Position numbers and translations under genes: made by a program | Assembly (NCBI RefSeq): GCF_009762325.1 | Contig: NZ_CP034348.1 | Coordinates: forward strand, 1,618,501 to 1,682,500 | Length of the DNA: 64,000 nucleotides | Origin: Roseovarius faecimaris | GTDB taxonomy: Bacteria; Pseudomonadota; Alphaproteobacteria; Rhodobacterales; Rhodobacteraceae | Direction of reading: 5' to 3' | In this document: positions 8,226 to 15,230 of the stretch, in pieces | Layout: each line of letters opens with the position of its first letter | Numbering within the stretch: position 1 is the stretch's first letter | Notes under the pieces: generated by a model | Told to the model about the DNA's origin: nothing | The model's database searches: none | Seen by the model: only the letters and a program-made list of their open reading frames with translations

Positions 8226-8959
8226 ATCGACATTTTCTTGAAGATGAATTCGGGAATGCTGCGGATTATGAACATGATCACGCGCCAAATTGGTCTTATG
8301 TAAACCACGTTTCTCTTCTTTTCGACAGCCCGCGCGATGCCTGAAGCGACTTCGCTGGGTTGTGCAGTCAACCGTGCAGGTAGGTCCATGCCTTCGGTCA
8401 TTCGTGTCTCCACGAAACCTGGAAGTACCGTCACCACATGCACACCGCGTTTCGCCATCCGGTTGCGCAATCCCGATAAGAAGGCGGTGAAGCCGGCCTT
8501 GGCGCTGCCGTAACTGTAATTGCTGGCCCGACCGCGCTCTCCAGCGACAGAACTGATACCCACCAATGTGCCGCTGCCACGGGTTTCGAACCGGTTTGCA
8601 AGTTCGGCCATGATATTCGCGGGCCCTTCAAAATTGCTTCGCATGACCCGCGTAAAGGCGCCTATGTCCTCTTGAGTTCTGTCCTGCGGCTCCATAAGCC
8701 CAACGGCGCAAATCGCGATTTCGGGCAATTCCGGTAGCGCGTCGACAAAAGATGCGTGGGTTTCCGTCTCTAGGGCGTCGAATTCGTGAAGCGTGACAGG
8801 AACACTGTAACGTAGTGAAATATCGCTCATATCCACTTCGAGAGTTTCGATATTACGTGCCGCCAATTGCACTGGATGTCCGAGAGAGGCAAATTCATGG
8901 GCGACGGCCTTGCCAATATCCGATCGTGCCGCGAGTATGAGAACAGATTCTTTGATCAC
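8222..8959 (-). CDS. SDR reductase, DprE2-like (decaprenylphosphoryl-2-ketoribose reductase)
   Basis: 245 residues. A short-chain dehydrogenase fold: N-terminal dinucleotide site of the DprE2 type (LILAARSDIGKAVAHEF), AVGLMEPQ, catalytic Ser in ISSVAGERG and YxxxK in YSYGSAKAG, then a C-terminal hydrophobic helix (IWRVIMFIIRSIPEFIFK), a common tail in DprE2 proteins. The enzyme reduces the keto intermediate made by DprE1 with NAD(P)H, giving polyprenyl-phospho-arabinofuranose. The start overlaps the DprE1-like stop by 4 bp. Last gene of the operon, meeting the membrane protein tail to tail. Confidence 0.8.
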   Translation of the reverse strand: MIKESVLILAARSDIGKAVAHEFASLGHPVQLAARNIETLEVDMSDISLRYSVPVTLHEFDALETETHASFVDALPELPEIAICAVGLMEPQDRTQEDIGAFTRVMRSNFEGPANIMAELANRFETRGSGTLVGISSVAGERGRASNYSYGSAKAGFTAFLSGLRNRMAKRGVHVVTVLPGFVETRMTEGMDLPARLTAQPSEVASGIARAVEKKRNVVYIRPIWRVIMFIIRSIPEFIFKKMSI

Positions 8960-10281
8960 AATTCCAACCTTTCTGACTGTGCCGAGCGGAAATGAGCGGT
9001 AAACTCGCGGCTTTCCCGCATGGTTTGAAAATCGCCGATCCGTTCATCGGATGCATGCAGCGTTTCAGACCGCATACGGCTGTCCTTTGCCAGATAAAAC
9101 CGCCCGCCATGCTCAATTGTTATCCGGTCTAGCCGGTCCAGAAGTGCAAACACTTTGGCGTTGACTGGAAAATCCAAGGCAAGTGTATAGCCTTCCATCG
9201 GGAAGGAAAACGCACCGCTTTGTTTGCCAAAACGCTTCAGAACGGAGAGAAAGGAGCCGGTACCGGCACTGGCGATTTCCGCGAGCAGAGCTGTGAGACC
9301 GGATTCCGAACTCTCAAGCGGCAAGACACATTGAAACTGAACAAATCCTTTGCGGCCATAGATCTTGTTCCATCCGGCAATCGAGTCAAGCGGGTAAAAA
9401 TAGCTTTTCCAATCAACTATTCGATCGCCACGCTTTCGGGAGCCGATCCAGTAATAAAGTGAGTTGAATGCACTCAAACTGTAGCGGTTCAATGTTAAGG
9501 CCGGGAGGTATACTGGAACTGAACGCATTTTTTTTGGTTTGATTTGCAATGGTGCTGCCTTCATATCGAGCGGTAGATCACTCACTTCGGCATGTTCACC
9601 CAGCATCACGAGCGCGCGCCCTAAGTTTGCTGCTTGCCCCAGGCAATCGATCCAAGCGACTGAATAGGTCGCGTTCTGGGCACCTTCAATGACTTGCATA
9701 CAGTTCGCCAGATTGTCTGTTGAGATTGTCGTTTGGCGGATCCACGCCGTTTCCACAGGACGCAGCCTGATCGCCGCCCGGACTATGACACCTGTCAGCC
9801 CCATACCGCCAAGAGTATAATCGAAAAGCTCTGCATCCTCATCCAAAGAACACCGTTTGATAGTCCCGTCCTGTCGCATCAGGTCGATCCAATCGACGCA
9901 ATTTCTGAAACTTCCGTCGTTGTGATGGTTTTTTCCGTGCACATCCGCAGCGATCGCCCCCCCCAAAGAGACAAACCTCGTTCCGGGTGTGACAAGTGGA
10001 AACCAACCGTGTGGCAGGAACGCCGAGATGATGTCACCAAGTTGCACACCCGCCTCGGCGACAAGCTGACCCGAAGACGGATCGAAGCGGATCATTCGAT
10101 TGAGGTGGCGTGTTTCGACAGTCGCTGACGGATTGATGGCGCTGTCGCCATACGCCCGACCACTGCCCCGCGCAATTAGGTTCGGCTCTGATCTTACAAT
10201 GGTCGACAAGGCGTCAGGGCTCCGGGGTGAAAGTGCTCGAGCAACCATTGACGGATATCCGCCCCAACCGGAAATGGTCAC
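8956..10281 (-). CDS. FAD-dependent decaprenylphosphoryl-ribose 2'-oxidase, DprE1-like
   Basis: 441 residues. An FAD_binding_4 domain with GSGRAYGDSAINP and AADVHGKNHHNDGSF (the flavin-site His), then an ALO/DprE1-type C-terminal domain with DWKSYFYPLD, FSFPMEGYTLALDFPVNA, GGRFYLAKDSR (the catalytic Lys) and the ending SERLEL, which parallels mycobacterial DprE1. It should oxidise the 2'-OH of polyprenyl-phospho-ribose, the first half of the epimerisation to arabinose. By my alignment from memory the Cys that benzothiazinones modify (Cys387) is Ala here (LALDF). It overlaps both neighbours by 4 bp (ATGA). Confidence 0.85.
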   Translation of the reverse strand: MTISGWGGYPSMVARALSPRSPDALSTIVRSEPNLIARGSGRAYGDSAINPSATVETRHLNRMIRFDPSSGQLVAEAGVQLGDIISAFLPHGWFPLVTPGTRFVSLGGAIAADVHGKNHHNDGSFRNCVDWIDLMRQDGTIKRCSLDEDAELFDYTLGGMGLTGVIVRAAIRLRPVETAWIRQTTISTDNLANCMQVIEGAQNATYSVAWIDCLGQAANLGRALVMLGEHAEVSDLPLDMKAAPLQIKPKKMRSVPVYLPALTLNRYSLSAFNSLYYWIGSRKRGDRIVDWKSYFYPLDSIAGWNKIYGRKGFVQFQCVLPLESSESGLTALLAEIASAGTGSFLSVLKRFGKQSGAFSFPMEGYTLALDFPVNAKVFALLDRLDRITIEHGGRFYLAKDSRMRSETLHASDERIGDFQTMRESREFTAHFRSAQSERLEL

Positions 10282-10700
10282 GTTGCGGCCTCTACGGGAC
10301 GAGGCGTGAACACGAAACGGCTGTCTAGACGATACTTTACGAAATACCCGATGCCGAGACCAATCACCGCGCCCAGTTCACGCATGAAATCCGTTTCCCA
10401 GATCAGCCAAAACGCCGTCTCTATGCCCCAAAAGATTGCCGTGGTGACAACACCCATAGCTACGTAAAGCGTGAACTTCTTACTGCTTTTTCTGATGCCC
10501 GATTCGGCATCGTAGAAGATCCAACGTTTGTCCAAATAATACTTAACGAAAAGCCCAACAAACGTGCCTGCTACAATAGCGGCGCCAAAGTTGGCTCCGG
10601 ATGATCCATATTGCAGCATGAAGCGCTGGCTGGCTAGATTTGCAACGGTGGCAATGACCGCGAATAGGGCATAGCGAGACACAAGTGCGCGAACATTCAT
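10278..10700 (-). CDS. GtrA-family membrane protein (polyprenyl-linked sugar flippase)
   Basis: 140 residues from the ATG at 10700, whose ATGA overlaps the upstream stop; an upstream in-frame ATG at 10745 would lie inside the UbiA gene. Four membrane segments, with the family hallmarks FVKYYLDKRWIF after the second and FVKYRLDSRFVF at the end. GtrA proteins move undecaprenyl- or decaprenyl-phospho-sugars to the outer face of the inner membrane, as in serotype-converting phages and in arabinogalactan synthesis (Rv3789). Its place within the arabinose-donor operon fits that role. Confidence 0.85.
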   Translation of the reverse strand: MNVRALVSRYALFAVIATVANLASQRFMLQYGSSGANFGAAIVAGTFVGLFVKYYLDKRWIFYDAESGIRKSSKKFTLYVAMGVVTTAIFWGIETAFWLIWETDFMRELGAVIGLGIGYFVKYRLDSRFVFTPRPVEAAT

Positions 10701-12160
10701 GACAGCCCGCCCCAGAAAAGGAACACAACGATAGCAAGCAGGCACATTAGGCTGGTACGGTCTGTCGCGGCGTAGACAACAGGATCGTCATGCATTTCAC
10801 CGCGATGCGCCAACATTACGGTTTGCGTGATCCAAAATAGTAGAACAGCGGAAACCCCCCAGAGTGCCTCAGGTAGCCCATAGAGATTCATGACTTGTGG
10901 GGAGTTGACGTATAGCATCATTACCAATACGGACACGTATCCGGCGGCGATTGCGATCATAGACACTATGGGAAGGTCATTGACATGATAGCCGCGACCA
11001 TTCACCTCAAGCTCGCCGCGCATGGCAATGTCCGCCAATTCAGCCTGACGTTTTACTGCCGCCAATGCTAAGAAAAAGAATGCGGAAAACGCTAGAAGCC
11101 ACACCGAAAGTGTTATTCCTGCGGCAAGACTACCCGCGACAATCCGCATGGAATAGAGAGCTGTAAGCGCGAAGATATCTAGGATTATTCGGCGCTTGAG
11201 GATCAGAGAGTAGGCTGTTGTTAGTAGGCAATATCCTAGAATCGCAAGAACGAATGCTGCGTTGACACTGATCGCAAGTACTACTCCAATCAAGAATAGG
11301 CCTGCGGCCATCCACATACCCTGGTAAATCGGAATATCTCCAGAGGCAAAAGGTCTATTCTGTTTTCGAGGATGCGAGCGATCAGCGGTGAGATCAATTA
11401 GGTCATTTACCACATAAATGCCCGACGCCATCAGACTAAAACTTAAAAATGCGATAAGTGACAAGAAAAAGGTGGGGCCGTCAAACTGGTGCGCCGCCAA
11501 CATTGGAAGAAGAACTAAAACATTCTTCAGCCACTGATGCATTCTGAGTGCCTTAATGTAGGTTTTGGTCGAACTGCGCTCGGAAACGATATGCTCGATA
11601 GAATCGCAAGCGCGTTCTGCCTCACATCGTAAACTGTGGGAGGCTCCGACAGTTATCGCCTTCGCTGCGCGTCTCCATATCGGTATATCCGCCGCATGGT
11701 CGCCCATATAATGGAATCCTTTCCGACCAAATCGCTCTTCAAGGAATTGAGCCTTACATTCTCCCTTTAGATTGAGTGTACCATCCGAACCGTAGACCTC
11801 GTCAAATAGTCCAATCTCACGTGCAATTTTTTCTGCCAGAATTTGATCGCTGGCGGTAACCAATGCGGTTCGCCCACCGGAGCGTCTCCACTCCTCGATG
11901 TAGTTTATCACCTTCGAGTTGTAAGGAAGGGTCTTTACATCGACCGAAGATGCCAAAGCGAGGTGGCGCTTGAGGAATGCACGGCCCCGAGACATGTTGA
12001 AAAACGATAGAAACGGAGCACGCCAATCCTGACCGAACGACGACCAGAAGCTTTCAAACAACATGTCGCTCCGCAGGAGTGTTCCGTCAAGATCGACGAC
12101 GAGGACTTCACAAGTTTCTGTCGACAATTTGCTCAAACCAATAGTTACAAGGATTATCAT
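10697..12160 (-). CDS. HAD phosphatase fused to UbiA-type phosphoribosyl-polyprenyl synthase
   Basis: 487 residues in two domains. Residues about 15-195 are a HAD hydrolase: VVDLDGTLLRSD (nucleophile Asp), ALVTASDQ, and MGDHAADIPIW. Residues about 205-487 are a UbiA prenyltransferase with about eight membrane segments and the Asp motif NDLIDLTADRSHPRKQNRP; a second motif KRQAEL follows. UbiA relatives of this type (Rv3806c) join PRPP to polyprenyl phosphate; the HAD domain would then remove the 5'-phosphate, giving polyprenyl-phospho-ribose for the DprE1/2 pair. First gene of the operon. The HAD-UbiA fusion lets one polypeptide do two pathway steps; the assignment is by family, not by experiment. 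Confidence 0.82.
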   Translation of the reverse strand: MIILVTIGLSKLSTETCEVLVVDLDGTLLRSDMLFESFWSSFGQDWRAPFLSFFNMSRGRAFLKRHLALASSVDVKTLPYNSKVINYIEEWRRSGGRTALVTASDQILAEKIAREIGLFDEVYGSDGTLNLKGECKAQFLEERFGRKGFHYMGDHAADIPIWRRAAKAITVGASHSLRCEAERACDSIEHIVSERSSTKTYIKALRMHQWLKNVLVLLPMLAAHQFDGPTFFLSLIAFLSFSLMASGIYVVNDLIDLTADRSHPRKQNRPFASGDIPIYQGMWMAAGLFLIGVVLAISVNAAFVLAILGYCLLTTAYSLILKRRIILDIFALTALYSMRIVAGSLAAGITLSVWLLAFSAFFFLALAAVKRQAELADIAMRGELEVNGRGYHVNDLPIVSMIAIAAGYVSVLVMMLYVNSPQVMNLYGLPEALWGVSAVLLFWITQTVMLAHRGEMHDDPVVYAATDRTSLMCLLAIVVFLFWGGLS

Positions 12161-12361
12161 TTTCTATTAATGGACAAACGCTCACCGGGCCAGTCGAAAA
12201 TTCGGCAAACGCCGAGGCCCTGTTGTATCTTTTCGGTCCAAATAGATCTTTTCGCATCGCCATCAGGGTGAAACACCGGCAACATCGTTCCCGTTGTAGC
12301 GTACTGGGCCTCCCCCTTTGAAGTGGTCCGCGCCTAAGTTTAGGAAAGCGGAGGACCAAGA

Positions 12362-12553
12362 ATGGCGATTAAGATACCCAAGCCCGAAGAGATTGTCGTT
12401 AATTTACGGCAGGTTGAAGTTCTGATGGGTCAAGTAACCGTGCCAACCGTTTCGCGAGAGTGTTATGGACGGGGCTTCGCGCAACAAATCACAACCAGAG
12501 CAGGCTATGGATTTCCCTACACCGTGGCGACTCCGTGGCGATTCAAGCCCTAG
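12362..12553 (+). pseudogene. IS3-family transposase OrfA remnant
   Basis: The start of an OrfA reading KPEEIVVNLRQVEVLMGQ matches the helix-turn-helix N-terminus of IS3-family transposases; after about 30 residues the match is lost and the frame soon closes. Upstream (about 12301-12360) lies a stretch resembling an IS3 left end, with an AGCGGAGGA ribosome site. No OrfB is present. This is an insertion-sequence relic at the right edge of the element. Confidence 0.65.
12524..12544 (+). repeat. 21-bp subterminal repeat, right copy
   Basis: Same orientation as 1542-1562 with one mismatch; two tandem GTGGCGAYTC-like units. It lies about 70 bp inside attR. Candidate integrase arm site. Confidence 0.55.
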
Positions 12554-12579
12554 TCGCTCTGCTCGTCAAAAATAAGAAA

Positions 12580-12605
12580 CCCTCTAAGGCATTGGCCTTA
12601 ACGGG
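12580..12605 (-). terminator. element-supplied terminator for the rebuilt tRNA-Asn
   Basis: On the minus strand TAAGGC-caat-GCCTTA with flanking CCC/GGG forms a stem followed by TTTCTTATTTTT. It replaces the native terminator left at 1341-1370. The two hairpins share flanks (CTCTAAG.CATTG.CCT) but differ in the stem. Confidence 0.7.
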
Positions 12606-12611
12606 CTTATT

Positions 12612-12658
12612 TTGGCTCCGGCGGTAGGGATCGAACCTACGACCAATTGATTAACAGT
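12612..12658. repeat. attR: 47-bp repeat inside the intact tRNA-Asn
   Basis: The right copy of the 47-bp core, identical to 1377-1423. It supplies the 3' half of the functional tRNA-Asn gene. Confidence 0.92.
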
Positions 12659-12687
12659 CAACTGCTCTACCGCTGAGCTACGCCGGA
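12613..12687 (-). tRNA. tRNA-Asn (GTT)
   Basis: 75 bases including CCA. Minus-strand reading: acceptor TCCGGCG pairs with CGCCGGA, D arm TAGCTCAGCGGTAGAGCA, anticodon loop CTGTTAA with GTT, T arm TAGGTTCGATCCCTA, discriminator G, encoded CCA. Its 3' half is element-derived after integration, so the gene stays functional. Confidence 0.95.
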
Positions 12688-12766
12688 ACACGTGGGCGGA
12701 TATAGCAACACCGGTGGAACGCGTCCAGAGGAAAGATGACAATTTTTTTGCCCCATTTCCGCCCTG

Positions 12767-13678
12767 TCAAATCAGCTGGAAGCGGCTGGATTCTGACAAT
12801 TGCCCCTGGGGGGCCACCCGCGCGCGCTGGTGCAGGTCGACCAGATGCGCAAGCACGTTGCGCTCTGCCGCGGGCAAGAGCGCGCGCGGCGTATCGGTGT
12901 AGACGGCTCGCGTAACCTCGGCCGCTGTCCGGGCTGTGTCCCGCAGCGCGGCGAGGATGGCCTCTTCGCGGGTCTGGCGGTGCGCCAGCAACCAGGCGAT
13001 GCGCGCATCCGGATCGGCGACCGGCGCACCGTGCCCTGTGTGCAGCACTGCCGGTTTCAATGCGGCGAGCCGCTGGCAGGAGGCGCGGAAATCGGTCAGA
13101 TCACCATCGGGCGGCGAAACCAGGGAGCTTGCCCATCCCATCACAAGATCGCCGCAGAACGCCATGTTATTCCACGTAAAACTCATATGGTTTCCGAAAT
13201 GTCCGGGGGTCCAGTGGGCCGTGATCGACCAGCCATCGCCCGGTGTGACTTCGCCATCTTTCAGGCAGTGATCGGGTGAAAACCCCGCGTCGACACCCTC
13301 GCCGCCCCCGACGAGACCCGTTGCCGCCAGCCCCTGCATCACCTCGCTGCGACCGGCATGCGCCGCGCCATAGGCCAACACCGGCGCGCCGGTGACCCGG
13401 GAGAGGCTGACGGCGAGGGGCGAGTGATCCAGATGGGCATGCGTGACGAAGATATGGCTGATCCTCTGGCCAGGGGTGAGCGCGGCAAGGATCGCCTCAA
13501 GATGCGCCGGGTTGTCCGGGCCGGGGTCGATCACGGCAAGCGCGCGGCGCCCCACAAGATAAGTGTTGGTGCCGCGGTAGGTCATCGGCGAGGGGTTGGG
13601 CGCGAGCACCCGGCGCAGGTCCGGGGCCAGCTCTTCGGCCTCGCCCACGGGCGGGTCAAACTCGTCAGGGGGCGTCAT
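12767..13678 (-). CDS. MBL-fold metallo-hydrolase (LACTB2/GloB-like)
   Basis: 303 residues. The metallo-beta-lactamase motif HxHxDH is clear (FVTHAHLDHSP, about residues 78-88), followed by HWTPGHFGNHMSF (third His), FCGDLVMGW (bridging Asp) and HTGHG. The C-terminal ~70 residues form the winged-helix tail of LACTB2-type proteins (DTARTAAEVTRAVY). Members are Zn hydrolases acting on thioesters or nucleic acids; the substrate here is unknown. An AGGAAGG site precedes the ATG. Divergent from the sensor kinase gene with a 40-bp gap, so their promoters must overlap. Confidence 0.85.
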   Translation of the reverse strand: MTPPDEFDPPVGEAEELAPDLRRVLAPNPSPMTYRGTNTYLVGRRALAVIDPGPDNPAHLEAILAALTPGQRISHIFVTHAHLDHSPLAVSLSRVTGAPVLAYGAAHAGRSEVMQGLAATGLVGGGEGVDAGFSPDHCLKDGEVTPGDGWSITAHWTPGHFGNHMSFTWNNMAFCGDLVMGWASSLVSPPDGDLTDFRASCQRLAALKPAVLHTGHGAPVADPDARIAWLLAHRQTREEAILAALRDTARTAAEVTRAVYTDTPRALLPAAERNVLAHLVDLHQRARVAPQGQLSESSRFQLI

Positions 13679-13718
13679 GGGCCTTCCTCTTCGCCGGTTG
13701 CGCGGCTACATCTAGCGC

Positions 13719-15026
13719 ATGTCCTTTCGATGGCTCAAACCCTATTTGCCGCGCAGCCTTTACGGGCGGGCGATGCTGATCCTGCTTCTGCCGGTGATCA
13801 CGCTTTTGCTGGTTGTTTCCGTGGTGTTCATCCAGCGGCATTTCGATGGGGTGTCTGAGCAAATGACCACCTCGGTCAGCCGCGAGGTACGCCTGCTTCT
13901 GAGCGAGCATCCGGGCGGGGCGGCCGAGATCGCAGGCTCCACGACAGCGCGGATACTGCAGATCAGCGCCGAAACGGTCGCGCCAGGCGATGTACCGGGC
14001 GAAGACATCCGGCAATGGTATGACCTTACGGGTGGCGTGGTCACGCGGCATCTGCATGCGTTCCTGCCGGGGCTTCTGGCGGTGGAATTGCCCGATACGC
14101 AGGTGGTGCGGCTGTATTTTGATCATGGTGGCGAAACCATCGCCTTGTCCTTTGACCGGCGTCGGGCCTCGGCGGCCAACCCGCATCAGCTTTTGGTCAA
14201 TATGCTGGTCTTTGGCGTGTTGATGACGATTGTCTCTTTTCTCTACCTGCGCAATCAACTGCGCCCGATCACCCGTCTGGCCCGCGCGGCCGAGGCATTC
14301 GGGCGGGGCCGGCACGAGCCGTACCGGCCGTCGGGCGCAACCGAGGTGCGCGCGGCCGGCAATGCCTTTGTGAACATGCGCGCGCGCATCGAAAGGCAGA
14401 TCGAACAGCGGACGCTGATGCTCTCGGGGGTGAGCCACGATCTGCGCACACCGCTGACGCGCCTCAAGCTGGGCCTCAGCATGCTGGAGGATGAAGAGGC
14501 TGCGCCAATGCGCCAGGATGTGGCGGATATGGAGCGGCTTCTGAACGAGTTTCTGGATTTTGCCCGGGGGGCACAGGAGGGCGAGCCCGAGCCGGTGGAT
14601 CCCATGGCCCTTGTGCGCCAGATCGTCGAGGATGCGCGCCGTGCTGAATTGCCGGTGACGCTGGTCGAGGCGGAGGGCGCAGGGCAGATGCGGCTGCGCG
14701 AAGGGGGCATTCGCCGGGCGGTGGAGAACCTGATCGGCAACGCTGTGCGCTATGGCGCGCGGGCGGAGGTTTCGGTGGTCCTGTCAGACAAATCGTTGCG
14801 CATCCGGGTCGAGGATGATGGCCCCGGCATTCCGGTGGAGCGGCGCGAAGAGGCGATGAAGCCCTTCACCCGGCTCGAGCCCGCGCGCAACCAGAACCGT
14901 GGCACGGGCGTCGGCCTTGGCCTGTCGATCGCGCTAGATATCGCGCGAGCCCATGGCGGCACCCTGCGCCTGGCCGAAAGCGCAAAGCTGGGAGGCTTGC
15001 GCGCTGATATCGTGATCGGGCGATAA
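13719..15026 (+). CDS. sensor histidine kinase, EnvZ-like
   Basis: 435 residues. Membrane segment 1 about 17-37, a periplasmic domain to about 155, membrane segment 2 about 157-177, HAMP (LRNQLRPITRLARAAEAFGRG), HisKA with LSGVSHDLRTPLTRLKLGL, N box NLIGNAVRYG, G1 VEDDGPGIP and G2 GTGVGLGLSIA. This is the OmpR-partner (EnvZ) architecture: an inner-membrane kinase that phosphorylates a response regulator on Asp. No response regulator is adjacent, so its partner must lie elsewhere. It has no obvious Shine-Dalgarno sequence. The signal is unknown. Confidence 0.87.
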   Translation: MSFRWLKPYLPRSLYGRAMLILLLPVITLLLVVSVVFIQRHFDGVSEQMTTSVSREVRLLLSEHPGGAAEIAGSTTARILQISAETVAPGDVPGEDIRQWYDLTGGVVTRHLHAFLPGLLAVELPDTQVVRLYFDHGGETIALSFDRRRASAANPHQLLVNMLVFGVLMTIVSFLYLRNQLRPITRLARAAEAFGRGRHEPYRPSGATEVRAAGNAFVNMRARIERQIEQRTLMLSGVSHDLRTPLTRLKLGLSMLEDEEAAPMRQDVADMERLLNEFLDFARGAQEGEPEPVDPMALVRQIVEDARRAELPVTLVEAEGAGQMRLREGGIRRAVENLIGNAVRYGARAEVSVVLSDKSLRIRVEDDGPGIPVERREEAMKPFTRLEPARNQNRGTGVGLGLSIALDIARAHGGTLRLAESAKLGGLRADIVIGR

Positions 15027-15037
15027 GGGCTGAGAGG

Positions 15038-15114
15038 TGGTAGGCCCGGCAGGACTTGAACCCGCAACCAAAGCGTTATGAGCGCTCTGCTCTAACCAAT
15101 TGAGCTACAGGCCC
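15038..15114 (-). tRNA. tRNA with CAT anticodon (probably Ile2, lysidine-modified)
   Basis: 77 bases including CCA. Acceptor GGGCCTG pairs with CGGGCCT (two wobbles), D arm TAGCTCAATTGGTTAGAGCA, anticodon loop CTCATAA, T arm GCGGGTTCAAGTCCTGC. Automatic tools often call it Met, but the anticodon-stem and variable region (GCGCTCATAACGCTTTGG) resemble tRNA-Ile2, whose C34 is modified by TilS. Elongator Met remains possible. Confidence 0.85.
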
Positions 15115-15230
15115 CTCAAAGGAGCAGATAGGCGAGGGCGAGGGCCGCCGTCAAGGCTTTGGGCGTTGCGAAAACGCGGGCGATGGTTTACCGCAGGCGC
15201 CAGATGCGATGACGGAGAGCGGCCCCCCTT

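Larger units (their letters stand above)
1377..12658. mobile_element. satellite-like integrative element in tRNA-Asn with arabinose-transfer cargo
   Basis: About 11.3 kb bounded by a perfect 47-bp direct repeat (1377-1423 and 12612-12658) that duplicates the 3' half of the tRNA-Asn gene from the anticodon loop to CCA. Content from left to right: putative arm sites, tyrosine integrase, coupled unknown gene, AlpA-like regulator, primase/VapE protein, iteron-like repeats, polytopic membrane protein, convergent four-gene decaprenyl-phospho-arabinose type operon, IS3-family remnant. No capsid, tail, terminase or conjugation genes are present. Integrase plus AlpA plus primase/VapE is the backbone seen in phage-inducible islands and related satellites, so I infer a satellite or a small integrative island. 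The cargo is visibly AT-richer than the flanking chromosome, which supports transfer. Confidence 0.85.

Noticed and set aside
8956..10281. Alditol or gulonolactone oxidase
   Set aside because: Same FAD superfamily, but the HGKNHH, DWKSYFYPLD and AKDSR motifs, and the GtrA, UbiA and SDR neighbours, point to DprE1.
1377..12658. A complete prophage or conjugative element
   Set aside because: No terminase, capsid, tail, lysis, relaxase or type IV secretion genes are present; only integration, control and replication genes plus cargo.
12938..13279. Plus-strand frames opposite the metallo-hydrolase
   Set aside because: Shadows of a gene with clear HxHxDH motif on the minus strand.
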